64,000 nucleotides of DNA from positions 124,001 to 188,000 of the forward strand of contig NZ_CP016293.1 in NCBI RefSeq assembly GCF_001679785.1, written 5' to 3'. Of the stretch, positions 26,543-35,483 are shown in pieces (position 1 is the first letter of the stretch; each line of letters opens with the position of its first letter). This stretch comes from Rhizobium leguminosarum. GTDB taxonomy: Bacteria > Pseudomonadota > Alphaproteobacteria > Rhizobiales > Rhizobiaceae. The notes beneath the pieces are model-generated. The model was given only the letters and a program-made list of their open reading frames with translations. It did not search any database and was not told where the DNA came from. The position numbers and the translations under genes are program-made.

Positions 26543-27415
26543 ATGGACACACGTTTTCTCGAAACTTTCATTGTCGTTGCCGAGCGGCACTCGCTGGCGG
26601 AGGCGGCCCAGCGGCTGAACCTTACGCCTGCGGCTGTCGCCCAGCGCATCCGCGCATTGGAGGCCGAGCTCGGAGTGCGACTGCTGGTGCGCTCCGGCCG
26701 CGTGATGCGGCCGACGGAGGCGGGTTTTGCCATTCTCGAACGTTGCAGGGATCTGGTGCGCGATACACGCGACCTGAAGGCGATGGCCGGTACCGCGACG
26801 ATTTCGGGCGAGATGCGGATCGGGGCGATCAATACGGCACTGACCGGTCTCGTTCCCGACATTCTCCACCGTCTCGCCCAGGACTATCCGCTGATCGAGA
26901 TCTTCCTCAAGCCGGGCGCTTCGATGGACCTCTATGCCGAGGTTCTGAACGGCACGCTGGATGCGGCCTTCATCATCGAACCACGATTTCCGATGCAGAA
27001 GACGATGACCTTCAACAAGCTGCGCCAAGAACCCCTGGTGCTGATCGCTCCGCGGGACTGCGAGGGGGCAGATCCGCTCGAACTGCTGCAGACCCTGCCC
27101 TTCATCCGCTACGACCGCAACCAGTGGGGTGGTCATATTGCCGATGAATATTTGCGCGAGCTCGGCATCCGCCCGGTCGAGCGTTATGAGCTCGACGCGC
27201 TGGAGGCGATCGCGGTGATGGTAGACCGCGGTCTCGGGATCTCGATCGTGCCGGATTGGGCGCCGCCCTGGCCAGAGGGATTAGATATCGTCAAGCTGCC
27301 CCTGCCCCGCTCGTCCGCTATGCGCACCGTCGGCATCGTCGTGACGCGATCCTCGCCACGGGCAAATCTCGTCGCCGCGCTTCTGGAAACCAGCCGCGCG
27401 GCGATGGGGCTCTGA
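26543..27415 (+). CDS. LysR-family transcriptional regulator
   Basis: Regulator of 290 residues: winged helix in residues 1-60 (MDTRFLETFIVVAERHSLAEA opening, AVAQRIRALEAELG recognition region), then a periplasmic-binding-like effector domain (MRIGAINTALTGLVPDIL onward). Divergent from the SDR/RraA pair with 97 bases between, the usual arrangement of a LysR activator and its target. It probably also governs the BMP operon, whose substrate or product would be its inducer. Confidence 0.9.
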   Translation: MDTRFLETFIVVAERHSLAEAAQRLNLTPAAVAQRIRALEAELGVRLLVRSGRVMRPTEAGFAILERCRDLVRDTRDLKAMAGTATISGEMRIGAINTALTGLVPDILHRLAQDYPLIEIFLKPGASMDLYAEVLNGTLDAAFIIEPRFPMQKTMTFNKLRQEPLVLIAPRDCEGADPLELLQTLPFIRYDRNQWGGHIADEYLRELGIRPVERYELDALEAIAVMVDRGLGISIVPDWAPPWPEGLDIVKLPLPRSSAMRTVGIVVTRSSPRANLVAALLETSRAAMGL

Positions 27416-27421
27416 TTAATT

Positions 27422-27931
27422 TCAGGCGATCTTCTGGCGGACCGGCAGTTTCCAGCCGGGCCGGACGAAATGGCAGGTATAGCCATTCGGAATCCGCTCC
27501 AGATAATCCTGGTGCTCGGGTTCTGCCTCCCAGAAATCGCTGACCGGCACGACTTCGGTGACGACCTTGCCGGGCCACAGGCCTGATGCATCGACATCGG
27601 CGATCGTATCCCTGGCGACGCGCTCCTGCTCAGGGGTGACGTAGAAGATTGCCGAGCGGTAGCTCAAGCCGACGTCGTTGCCCTGGCGGTTGCGCGTGCT
27701 CGGATCGTGGATCTGGAAGAAGAATTCGAGGATTTCCCGATAGCTGATCCTTGCGGGGTCGAAGATGATCTCGATCGCTTCGGCATGGGTTCCGTGGTTG
27801 CGGTAGGTGGCATTCGGCACATCGCCGCCGGTATAGCCGACGCGGGTCGAAATCACGCCCTTGTATCGGCGGATGAGGTCCTGCATGCCCCAGAAGCAAC
27901 CACCAGCGAGGACTGCACGTTCTTCGGTCAT
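27422..27931 (-). CDS. msrA: Peptide methionine-S-sulfoxide reductase
   Basis: Cytoplasmic repair enzyme of 169 residues. The catalytic motif GGCFWG has its nucleophile at Cys12; [16 protein letters not shown] and further family blocks follow, and another Cys near the C-terminus (GYTCHF) may be the resolving residue. The ATG at 27931 has AAGGAG 7 bases upstream; the frame opens earlier without such a site. Single gene, convergent with LysR (6 bases apart). Confidence 0.95.
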   Translation of the reverse strand: MTEERAVLAGGCFWGMQDLIRRYKGVISTRVGYTGGDVPNATYRNHGTHAEAIEIIFDPARISYREILEFFFQIHDPSTRNRQGNDVGLSYRSAIFYVTPEQERVARDTIADVDASGLWPGKVVTEVVPVSDFWEAEPEHQDYLERIPNGYTCHFVRPGWKLPVRQKIA

Positions 27932-28031
27932 TGGATATCTCCTTTTCCGCAAGAGATAGTATCTCCTGCCGCCGATTTCCATACGGCGCCATCAGCACAG
28001 CTGTGCAATTTCCCTGCCGAGACGCCCGATC

Positions 28032-28049
28032 CTGTCATGTCGATGTTAC
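28032..28049 (+). promoter_or_regulatory. Candidate PhoB box upstream of AfuABC-type importer
   Basis: CTGTCAT-GTCG-ATGTTAC: the first heptamer is a perfect PhoB half-site and the second keeps T, G, T, A and a final pyrimidine, with the correct 4-base spacer. It points toward the binding-protein gene 69 bases downstream. No binding data; match counted by eye. Confidence 0.5.
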
Positions 28050-28117
28050 GCGCCGGCGCTAGCAAGGCCTTGGACAATCCTGCGGAGGCTGAGCCTCGAC
28101 ACCTGATGGAGACGGTT

Positions 28118-29263
28118 ATGAATAGACGCGAATTTCTGATCACATCGTCGGCTGCAGCCGGTCTGCTGGCTTTTCCGCGTTTCGTATCGGCTGCGGCCGG
28201 CACGATCGATCTCTACAGCGGTTCGGATGCCAACATCGTCGACCTCTGGAACAACACCATCCGGCCGGCCTTCGAAAAGGCGCATCCGGGTGTCGCCCTG
28301 AAGGTGACCGACGCCGGCGACAATAATGGCTTGCGCGCCATCGCCGACCGTGCGCTCGCCGCGCTGAAGACGACGACCGATCCGCAGGCCGACCTTTTCG
28401 AGCAATTCGATCCGCGCCTGCCATCCGGCGGCATCGATGCCGGCCTCTGGGTGAAGTTCTCCGCCGAGAACATCGAGGGCTACGACCATATCAACCCGCT
28501 TGCCTTCGATACCCCCTACTCCCTTCCCTATCGTGGTTCGCAGGTGCTTCTCGCCTACGACACGACCAAGCTCGATCCGAAGGATGCGCCGAAGAGCTGG
28601 GATCAGCTCACCGCGTGGATCAAGGCCAATCCGGGCCAGTTCATCTACAACAGACCCGACAAGGGCGGTTCGGGCGGCAACTTCGTCCGCCGCGCGATCC
28701 ATGAGGCGAACGGCCGCGATCCGAAGAAGTTCAAGGTCGACAATTTCACCGCCGACTTCGCCACCGAGGCGCTGACGCCGGCCTGGAAGATCCTCAACGA
28801 CATCGCCCCGGCGCTCTACGACAAGGGCGCCTATACATCAGGCAACACCCAGTCGATCCAGCTGCTCGCCCAGGGCGTCGTCACCATGGTGCCGGTCTGG
28901 TCGGACCAGGTGCTGCAGGCGATCTCCCAGGGTGTGTTGCCTGATACGACCGGCCTCGTGCAGCTTGCCGATCTTGCCCTTTGCGGCGGTTTCTCCAGCA
29001 TCACCGTGTTCTCGAACGGCGCCAACAAGGATGCGGCGTTGAAGCTGGCCGCATTCATGCTGACGAAGGAAATGCAGGAAGCGATCATCACCAATATCGG
29101 CGGCTTCCCTGCCGTCTCCTGGGATTACATCTCCGACGATCTCCGCAAGAAATATGCCGACGTCATTCCATCGACCATCCCGACCTTCCCGGGCGGCGAT
29201 TGGGAAAAGGCGATCGCCGACGGCTGGTACCGCAACGTCGCGCCAAGCATCAGCCGCACCTGA
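28118..29263 (+). CDS. ABC importer substrate-binding protein, iron/sugar-phosphate (AfuA-like) type
   Basis: Periplasmic binding protein of 381 residues with a twin-arginine signal (NRREFL followed by a hydrophobic stretch, cleavage near SAAAG). The mature protein looks like the AfuA/PhnS/FbpA group (IDLYSGSDANIVDLW opening, YDTTKLDPKDAPKSWDQL). Members carry ferric iron, hexose phosphates or 2-aminoethylphosphonate. GGAG lies 6 bases before the ATG at 28118; the open frame starts far upstream opposite msrA, which is not plausible. The upstream PhoB box favours a phosphorylated ligand. The permease gene overlaps the stop as TGATG. Confidence 0.88.
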   Translation: MNRREFLITSSAAAGLLAFPRFVSAAAGTIDLYSGSDANIVDLWNNTIRPAFEKAHPGVALKVTDAGDNNGLRAIADRALAALKTTTDPQADLFEQFDPRLPSGGIDAGLWVKFSAENIEGYDHINPLAFDTPYSLPYRGSQVLLAYDTTKLDPKDAPKSWDQLTAWIKANPGQFIYNRPDKGGSGGNFVRRAIHEANGRDPKKFKVDNFTADFATEALTPAWKILNDIAPALYDKGAYTSGNTQSIQLLAQGVVTMVPVWSDQVLQAISQGVLPDTTGLVQLADLALCGGFSSITVFSNGANKDAALKLAAFMLTKEMQEAIITNIGGFPAVSWDYISDDLRKKYADVIPSTIPTFPGGDWEKAIADGWYRNVAPSISRT

Positions 29264-30153
29264 TGTCCACCGACACTGCGCCGGCGGTTCTGCGCCGTCC
29301 CCGGTCCATCAACAGGGGGAGTTCCATCGGGCTCCTCCTCGTTGCCCTGCCGGTCCTCCTGCTCGCATGGCTGATCGTCTTTCCGATCTTTTCGGCGGTC
29401 GTCGACACGATCTTCGTTCGAGGCCCTGACGGCGCGACGGAATTCTCGCTTGCCTCCTATCGCTTCTTCTTCACCGATGGCTACAGCCTCGGCAATTTGT
29501 GGCTGACGCTCTGGACCACCGCCGTCTGCGGCATTCTGCTTCTGGCGATCGGCCTTCCGATCGCGCTTTACCTCCGGTTCTCGCAAGGACGCCTTGCCGC
29601 CTATGTGCAGGCTCTTGCGATCTTCCCGATGTTCGTGCCGTCGATCATCCTTGCCTATGCGCTGATCAGGACGATCGGGCCGAACGGCACCGTCGACCTG
29701 TTGCTGAATGCCGTCAGCCTGCCGAAGCTGCGCACGCCCTATCTGACGCCGTGGGGACCGGTCATCGGCCTCGTCTGGGACAATCTTCCCCTGACGGTGC
29801 TGATGCTGACGGCGGGGCTTTCCTCCGTTTCGAACAGCGCTATCGAGGCCGCCCGCGATGTCGGCGCAGGCCCGCTCCGGGTGTTCATCTCGATCATCCT
29901 GCCGCGCATGGGCAATTCCCTGCTGGTCACCGCGTCCTTCGCCGTGCTCGGCATCTTCTCCGCCTTCACCCTGCCCTATGTGCTCGGCTCGGCATCGCCT
30001 GAAATGATGGGGCCGTTCATGCAGCGCACTTTCGCCGACATGAACGATCCGCTGAACGCCATGACCCAGGCCGTCATCACCTTCGGCTTCTGCCTGGTCT
30101 TCGGTATCTTCTATATCAGGTCGATCGCCCGCAACCGCGAGGCCCAGCCATGA
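29263..30153 (+). CDS. ABC importer permease, iron/sugar-phosphate type, first subunit
   Basis: Inner-membrane permease of 296 residues with about six segments and an EAA-type loop EAARDVGAG. ATG at 29263 overlaps the binding-protein stop by one base. Pairs with the permease at 30150-30977. Confidence 0.9.
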   Translation: MSTDTAPAVLRRPRSINRGSSIGLLLVALPVLLLAWLIVFPIFSAVVDTIFVRGPDGATEFSLASYRFFFTDGYSLGNLWLTLWTTAVCGILLLAIGLPIALYLRFSQGRLAAYVQALAIFPMFVPSIILAYALIRTIGPNGTVDLLLNAVSLPKLRTPYLTPWGPVIGLVWDNLPLTVLMLTAGLSSVSNSAIEAARDVGAGPLRVFISIILPRMGNSLLVTASFAVLGIFSAFTLPYVLGSASPEMMGPFMQRTFADMNDPLNAMTQAVITFGFCLVFGIFYIRSIARNREAQP

Positions 30154-30977
30154 GTGCCGGTAGATCGGGCTCGGATCTTCGCTTCGACTGGATCGGCATG
30201 CTCTTCGCCTGCCTCCTGACGCTGTTCATCGCGCTGCCGCTGATCGTCGTCGGAACCTGGGCCTTCACCGAAGTCTGGCGTTATCCATCGGTGATCCCGC
30301 AGCAATTCGGCCTGCGTTTCTGGGGCCAGACGCTGGCGCGTCCGGATGTCTGGGACGCGCTCTTTCTCAGCCTGCGGCTGACGACGACGGTGACCATTCT
30401 TTCCGCCGTCATCTGCCTTCCCGCAGCTTACGCCTTTGCCCGCATGCGCTTTCCCGGCAGGAACATCCTGTTCCTGTCGTTCCTCGCATCGCATGCCTTC
30501 CCGAAATTCGGCCTGCTCGTCGCCATTGCCGGCATCTTCCTGCAGCTCGGTCTGATCAGCACCTTCTGGGGCGTCGTGCTGATCCAGCTGGTCGGCACGC
30601 TGATGCTGATGATATGGATCCCGGTCGCAGCCTTCCAGAATGTCGACCGGCGCATGGAAGAGGCGGCGCGCGATGCGGGTGCCACGCCGCTGCGCGTCTT
30701 CTGGTCGATCACCCTGCCGCAGGCCGGACCCACGATCGCAGCCGCACTGCTTTTGACCTTCGTCGGGACCTTCTACGAGACCGAAGGCGCCTGGCTGATC
30801 GGCGCGCCTCAGGTTCGCACCATGCCGGTGCTCATGATCAGCTTCATTAACAATCAGATCGTCGTGCAATACGGCGCCGTACTGTCAGTCATGCTGTGGG
30901 TGCCGTCCTTCATCGCATTGATGTTCGCACGCCGCGTGATCGGCACCGGCGCATTCGCACGAGGCTTCGGCGCGTGA
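30150..30977 (+). CDS. ABC importer permease, iron/sugar-phosphate type, second subunit
   Basis: Inner-membrane permease of 275 residues, six predicted segments, EAA loop EAARDAGAT. Overlaps the first permease stop in an ATGA arrangement. Confidence 0.9.
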   Translation: MSAGRSGSDLRFDWIGMLFACLLTLFIALPLIVVGTWAFTEVWRYPSVIPQQFGLRFWGQTLARPDVWDALFLSLRLTTTVTILSAVICLPAAYAFARMRFPGRNILFLSFLASHAFPKFGLLVAIAGIFLQLGLISTFWGVVLIQLVGTLMLMIWIPVAAFQNVDRRMEEAARDAGATPLRVFWSITLPQAGPTIAAALLLTFVGTFYETEGAWLIGAPQVRTMPVLMISFINNQIVVQYGAVLSVMLWVPSFIALMFARRVIGTGAFARGFGA

Positions 30978-31002
30978 GGTTAATTCAGGGAAGGGTTTGA
31001 AA

Positions 31003-32082
31003 ATGGCACATCTTTCGATCGAAGGCGTTTCGAAGCTGTTCGGGACCACCTTTGCCGTTCGCGACTTCTCGCTCGAAGTGGGAGACGGCGAACTCGTCTG
31101 CCTGCTCGGCCCTTCCGGTTCCGGCAAGTCGACGCTTCTCCGGATGATCGGCGGCTTCGAGCGCCCGAGCGGCGGAACCATCCGCATCGACGCGAAGGAT
31201 GTGACGACGCTGCCGCCCGAGCGGCGCCCGACCGGCATGGTGTTCCAGAGCCATGCGCTCTGGACGCATATGGACGTCTTCAACAATATCGCCTTCGGCC
31301 TGAAGCTCCGCCGGCTGCCGAAAGCGGAAATCCGGCAACGCGTCGAGGATGCCTTGGCCCTGGTCGGCCTCGCCGATTACGGTCGCCGGATGACGACGCA
31401 ACTCTCCGGCGGCCAGCAACAGCGTGTCGCCCTTGCCCGCTCGCTGGTGCTCGAGCCGAAGATCCTTTTGCTCGACGAGCCATTCGCCAGCCTCGACCAG
31501 CATCTGCGGGAAAGGTTGCGGGAGGAGGTGCGCGATATCCAGCAGCGCCTCGGCATCACCACGCTCTTCGTCACGCACGGTCAGGACGAGGCCTTGGCGC
31601 TTGCCGACCGCATCGTCGTCATGCGCGACGGACGCACCGAACAGATCGCGCCGCCAAGCACCATCTACCGGCAGCCGCAGACGGCCTTCGTCGCCGGCTT
31701 CATCGGCTCGATGAATTTTGTCCAGAGCGGCATCGGAAACGGTGTCTGCGAGCATCCGCTCTTTCCGCTGGCTGTTCCCATCGAGGACGGACCGGTGACG
31801 CTGGCCGCCCGCCCGGAAGCGCTGACGATCCATCCCTCGGGCCGGGTCGATGCCGCGACAGTCCATCGCACCGTCGATTTCGGCACCCACAAGATGGTCG
31901 ATGTCGATCTTGCCGACGGCACCCGCCTGAAGGCGATGGTGGCGCCGGACGATCGGATCCGGGCCGGGATGAAGGTCGAGCCGAGCTTCGCCAGCTTTTT
32001 CGTCTTCCGCGACAACGAGCTCGTCCATCAGTCGATGCCGGCAAAGGGCGACGTTCAGATCGAAGAGCTGCTGCGAGTCTAA
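31003..32082 (+). CDS. ABC importer ATPase, iron/sugar-phosphate (AfuC/PotA-like) type
   Basis: ATPase of 359 residues: Walker A GPSGSGKST (36-44), signature LSGGQQQR (134-141), Walker B LLLDEP (about 155-160), then a C-terminal OB-type domain. The ATG at 31003 has AAGGG 7 bases upstream; a TTG two codons earlier is also open. Last gene of the operon 28118-32082, ending convergently with the inositol-monophosphatase-family gene. Confidence 0.9.
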   Translation: MAHLSIEGVSKLFGTTFAVRDFSLEVGDGELVCLLGPSGSGKSTLLRMIGGFERPSGGTIRIDAKDVTTLPPERRPTGMVFQSHALWTHMDVFNNIAFGLKLRRLPKAEIRQRVEDALALVGLADYGRRMTTQLSGGQQQRVALARSLVLEPKILLLDEPFASLDQHLRERLREEVRDIQQRLGITTLFVTHGQDEALALADRIVVMRDGRTEQIAPPSTIYRQPQTAFVAGFIGSMNFVQSGIGNGVCEHPLFPLAVPIEDGPVTLAARPEALTIHPSGRVDAATVHRTVDFGTHKMVDVDLADGTRLKAMVAPDDRIRAGMKVEPSFASFFVFRDNELVHQSMPAKGDVQIEELLRV

Positions 32083-32101
32083 ACGGTCGGAATGCGCCCG
32101 T

Positions 32102-32935
32102 TCACGCCTTGCCTTGGAAGCCTTCCAGCAGCCAGGGATGCAGCGCCTTGCTGGCGGCCAGGATATCGCCCCGCCCGTTGACTTCAGCTCCGGAAAAACG
32201 CGTGACGATGCCGCCCGCCTCTTCGACCATCAGCGCTGAGGCGCCGAAATCATGGATCGCGAGTCCGTCCTCGAAGAATCCGTCCAGCCGGCCGCAGGCG
32301 ACATAGGCAATCGACAGTGCCGCCGAGCCGAGGCGGCGCACACCCGCCGTATTGGCCATCAGGCGTTTGATTGCCTCGAAATAGGTTTCTTCCGCAACCG
32401 CCTTGACCTGGCCGGGGATCGGCAGACCGGCGCCGACGAGTACGTTCTCGATATCGCCGACATCGGTGCAGCGGATGCGTTCGCCGTTCAGATAGGCGCC
32501 GCCGCCGATTTCGGCGCTGAAGAGTTCGTCCTGCATGGCGTCATAGACGACGCCCATGACGAGGCTGCCGCTTTCGACGATCGAGATCGTCATGCCGAAA
32601 TGCGGAATGCCCCAGGCGTAATTGGTCGTGCCGTCGATCGGGTCGATGTAGATAACAGGCGTTTCCGGACCCGCGATGCGGTTGCCGACGGCTTCCTCGC
32701 CCTGGATGGCATAGTCCGGGAAGGCCTTCGTCATCTCGTCGACGATAATCCGCTCGACGGCGACATCGATTTCGGTCTGATAGTCGCGTGGCGCCTTGGC
32801 GAGCATTTCCTGGGATGTGCGCCGCCGCAGGGAGCCGCGGGCAGTTTCGCCCGCCTTCAATACCGCTTCGGCAAGCACGACGAGGCGGGACGAGGCGGTC
32901 GGGGAAAGACGCGCGGAAATCGGGGAGGATGTCAT
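32102..32935 (-). CDS. Inositol-monophosphatase-family phosphatase
   Basis: Mg-dependent sugar or polyol phosphatase of 277 residues. The metal-ligand motifs are GEE (79-81) and DPIDGT (98-103); the later W-D-x-x-A motif is HDFGAS, keeping the Asp. The family includes inositol-1-phosphatase, histidinol phosphatase and fructose bisphosphatase-like enzymes. It lies 102 bases downstream of the PfkB kinase gene on the same strand, so it may be the last member of the LacI-controlled operon, or have its own promoter. It is convergent with the AfuABC-type operon. Exact substrate unknown. Confidence 0.85.
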   Translation of the reverse strand: MTSSPISARLSPTASSRLVVLAEAVLKAGETARGSLRRRTSQEMLAKAPRDYQTEIDVAVERIIVDEMTKAFPDYAIQGEEAVGNRIAGPETPVIYIDPIDGTTNYAWGIPHFGMTISIVESGSLVMGVVYDAMQDELFSAEIGGGAYLNGERIRCTDVGDIENVLVGAGLPIPGQVKAVAEETYFEAIKRLMANTAGVRRLGSAALSIAYVACGRLDGFFEDGLAIHDFGASALMVEEAGGIVTRFSGAEVNGRGDILAASKALHPWLLEGFQGKA

Positions 32936-33037
32936 GAGAAAGTCCGGATGTTGCTGATATACGGAGTGAATCGCGAGGAGCCCATCCCTTCGCAGAGGCC
33001 GATGATGATTTTATGAAGCGCGTCCATGCCGAGCGGA

Positions 33038-33931
33038 TTATCTCAGGATCGCTTCAAGCTCGGAAATGGTCGGAAATGCCTTTCTTGTTCCATGTCTTGA
33101 GACGGTGATGGCTGCGGCTGCAACTGCGTGTTCGATGGCTAGCCTGTCCAGCCGCTGCCCGCGCAGCGCGCAGGATGCCAGTGCTGCGGCCATGAACGTA
33201 TCGCCTGCGCCCGTTGTATCCACAACATCACAGACCTGGGCGGGCACTTCGATGCTATCGTGACGGTACACGAGCGTCGCGCCGTCGCCGCCCAGCGTCA
33301 GGACGATTTCGCGCGGGCCCCGGCTCAGCAGATATTCGGCTGCATCCCTGCCTGTCGTTCCCGTCAGGGCCTGCGCCTCGCCCTTGTTGAGGAAGGCGAT
33401 GTCGATCAACCCCCAGAGATCGGAGAAATAGGCGCGCACCGGCGAGGGATTGAAGGCGGTAACCATGCCGATCGCTCTTGCATGTTCGAGGACGTCGCGG
33501 GTCGTCTGGTCGGACAGATTGCCCTGCAGCATCATGAGATCGCCGCGAGCGGCTGTCGACAGGGTCTGCCTGACATCGGAAAGGGACAGGCTCTGCGCCG
33601 CTTCCGTCGTCGTGACGATGGCATTTTCGCCGCCCGGCAGCCGGAAGATGATCGAGACGTCGCTCGATGCATCTTCCATTTCGATCAGTTCGCTCCGAAG
33701 CGGCTCATCCGCGAGGTAATGACGTATCGTATCAGCCCTTGCATCCCTGCCGACGGGCGCCACCAGCGTTGTTGGAACGCCGCAGCGGGCCATGACGACC
33801 GCCTGATTCGTGCCCTTGCCGCCGAGATCGCTGCCCTCGGCATTGCCCAGGATGGAGGCGCCGATGACGGGAAGTTCGGGGACGGCGACGGTTTCGTCGA
33901 TGGCGACGTTACCGATTATGTAGGCGCGCAT
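33038..33931 (-). CDS. Ribokinase-like carbohydrate kinase (PfkB family)
   Basis: Kinase of 297 residues. The substrate-binding GGKGTNQA is at residues 37-44 and the anion-hole/catalytic motif DTTGAGDTF at 238-246 with Asp244 as base; both closely resemble ribokinase. It should phosphorylate a pentose, deoxysugar or nucleoside in the cytoplasm. The gene follows the TenA-like gene after 24 bases in an operon with a ribose-type importer, which is consistent with phosphorylation after uptake. Confidence 0.88.
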   Translation of the reverse strand: MRAYIIGNVAIDETVAVPELPVIGASILGNAEGSDLGGKGTNQAVVMARCGVPTTLVAPVGRDARADTIRHYLADEPLRSELIEMEDASSDVSIIFRLPGGENAIVTTTEAAQSLSLSDVRQTLSTAARGDLMMLQGNLSDQTTRDVLEHARAIGMVTAFNPSPVRAYFSDLWGLIDIAFLNKGEAQALTGTTGRDAAEYLLSRGPREIVLTLGGDGATLVYRHDSIEVPAQVCDVVDTTGAGDTFMAAALASCALRGQRLDRLAIEHAVAAAAITVSRHGTRKAFPTISELEAILR

Positions 33932-33955
33932 GCATCCGCTTTCGCAAAGTGGGGC

Positions 33956-34603
33956 TTAAAGGTAAGGCGCATCGTGAAAATCGATCTCGAGCTGCATCGC
34001 CCGGTCGAAGATCGCGCTGAGCCGCGCTTTTTCATCCTCTTCCAGCGTTTCTCCTGCCACGTCGAGTTCATTCTTCAGCCATTGCGCCTGGGCGGCGAAA
34101 TTCGGATCGACATGCATGTCGACCCATTCCTTCAAGAGGGGATCGCTGATCGGGCGGCTGGCTGCTTGCCTACACCAGGTCCAATACATCCACTCGGCCG
34201 CAAACATCGCCGCGACCGTATCGAGGAAGCCGCCCTGGCGGGCGATCTCCAACATGCCGGCGCGAAAGGTCTCGACCTCGGCGATGCCGGTATCGAAGGA
34301 CGAGGGATCGATGCCGCGACTGGCGAAGGTGCGCTCGAAATAGGCGATCTGCTCGTTGGCGAGCGCATCGAGAACCGCGATCAGCCAGCGCTTCTGCGGC
34401 ATCGTGTTGGCGGTCGCCGCCGCATAGGCAAAGATCGAGATGGCACTGTCGACGAAGGCGCCTTCATAGACGAGATAACGCTGGAAAGCCTCTTTGCTCA
34501 GCCTGTCGTTCTTGACGTCCTCGACGAAGCGATGGCTGAGCATCGCGCCGAGGACGGCGTCGTTCTCGCGCAGGATGCGGTCTGAAAGGCTTTCTGCCGC
34601 CAT
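33956..34603 (-). CDS. TenA-family protein lacking the catalytic cysteine
   Basis: All-helical protein of 215 residues of the TenA/thiaminase II fold. The region matching P-C-x-W in TenA is AAEWMYW (residues 135-141), so the catalytic Cys is replaced by Ala136; the C-terminal Glu (LEIDFHDAPY) is present. Hydrolysis of aminopyrimidines as in classical TenA is therefore doubtful. ATG at 34603 has GGAGG 7 bases upstream; the ORF could extend to 34675 without support. It sits between BtpA-like and kinase genes in a sugar operon, so it may act on a pathway intermediate or have a regulatory role. Confidence 0.82.
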   Translation of the reverse strand: MAAESLSDRILRENDAVLGAMLSHRFVEDVKNDRLSKEAFQRYLVYEGAFVDSAISIFAYAAATANTMPQKRWLIAVLDALANEQIAYFERTFASRGIDPSSFDTGIAEVETFRAGMLEIARQGGFLDTVAAMFAAEWMYWTWCRQAASRPISDPLLKEWVDMHVDPNFAAQAQWLKNELDVAGETLEEDEKARLSAIFDRAMQLEIDFHDAPYL

Positions 34604-34605
34604 GC

Positions 34606-35448
34606 TCAACCCTCCAGCCCTGGTTCGGCGGCAGCCCGGAAGGCGCGCACCCGCTCGATATCGACCGGGTTCCACCAGACGCCGCCATGTTTCAGCGAGG
34701 AGGCGACGATCACGCCATTGGTGCGGCCCAGAATATCGACGATATTGTCCTTGTTGACGCCGGAGCCGACGAGCAGCGGCAGGTGCGTCGCCGCGCCGAT
34801 CTCCTCGATTTCCTCCATCGTCGCCGAATTGCCGGTCCGCTGGCCGGTGGCGATGACGCCGTCGGCATCGAAGAAGGCGAGATCGCGCGTCAGCTCCTGG
34901 ATCGAGCGGTCGGCGACGATGGCGTGGCTGCCATGCTTGACGTGGCTGTCGGCAAAGACCTTGATGTGCTCGGCTCTCAGCAGCGAGCGGTAGCGCATGG
35001 CTTCGGCGGCTCTGCCCTCCATGAAGCCTTCATTGGCGACATAGGCATTGGCCCATTGATTGACGCGGATGAATTTGGCGCCACCGGCCATGGCGATGGC
35101 GAAAGCCGGGATCGGCGCGTTGGCAAGGACGTTGACGCCGAGCGGAATGCCGGCGGCGCGCGCGATCCGGTCGGTGACGACAGACATGAAGCCCGTCGTC
35201 TCCGGGCCGATATCCTCGGGCTTGGAGAACGGCACGTCGCCGTGATTTTCGATGATCAGCCCATGCAGGCCGCCCTCCATGCAGGCTTCGGCGTCGCGCA
35301 TGCACGCATCGTAGATCGCATCCATCGCAGCCCCCCGGTAGCGCGGCGCGCCCGGAAAGGCCGGGCAATGGATCATGCCGATCAGAACCTTATCCCTGCC
35401 GAAGATGTCTCTGATGGCGTTCGACGGCCTGTCCGAAATTTCCTGCAT
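34606..35448 (-). CDS. BtpA/SgcQ-family TIM-barrel protein
   Basis: Protein of 280 residues, family of cyanobacterial BtpA (photosystem I biogenesis) and E. coli SgcQ (in a putative sugar operon). Conserved blocks are GMIHCPAFPGAPRY, LIIENHGDVPF and LLVGSGVNKDNI. In non-photosynthetic bacteria the family is usually found in carbohydrate operons and its reaction is not known. ATG at 35448 with AAGGGA upstream. Stop is 2 bases before the TenA-like start. Confidence 0.87.
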   Translation of the reverse strand: MQEISDRPSNAIRDIFGRDKVLIGMIHCPAFPGAPRYRGAAMDAIYDACMRDAEACMEGGLHGLIIENHGDVPFSKPEDIGPETTGFMSVVTDRIARAAGIPLGVNVLANAPIPAFAIAMAGGAKFIRVNQWANAYVANEGFMEGRAAEAMRYRSLLRAEHIKVFADSHVKHGSHAIVADRSIQELTRDLAFFDADGVIATGQRTGNSATMEEIEEIGAATHLPLLVGSGVNKDNIVDILGRTNGVIVASSLKHGGVWWNPVDIERVRAFRAAAEPGLEG

Positions 35449-35483
35449 GTCATTCCCTTTCCAATTCCCGCCGCGTGCTGAAA

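Noticed and set aside
28118..32935. Inositol-monophosphatase gene as part of the AfuABC-type operon
   Set aside because: It is convergent with that operon; its strand and spacing tie it more to the LacI-controlled operon from 41211.
33260..34585. 441-codon plus-strand frame opposite the kinase and TenA-like genes
   Set aside because: Shadow of coding sequence on the other strand; composition is biased and there are no motifs.
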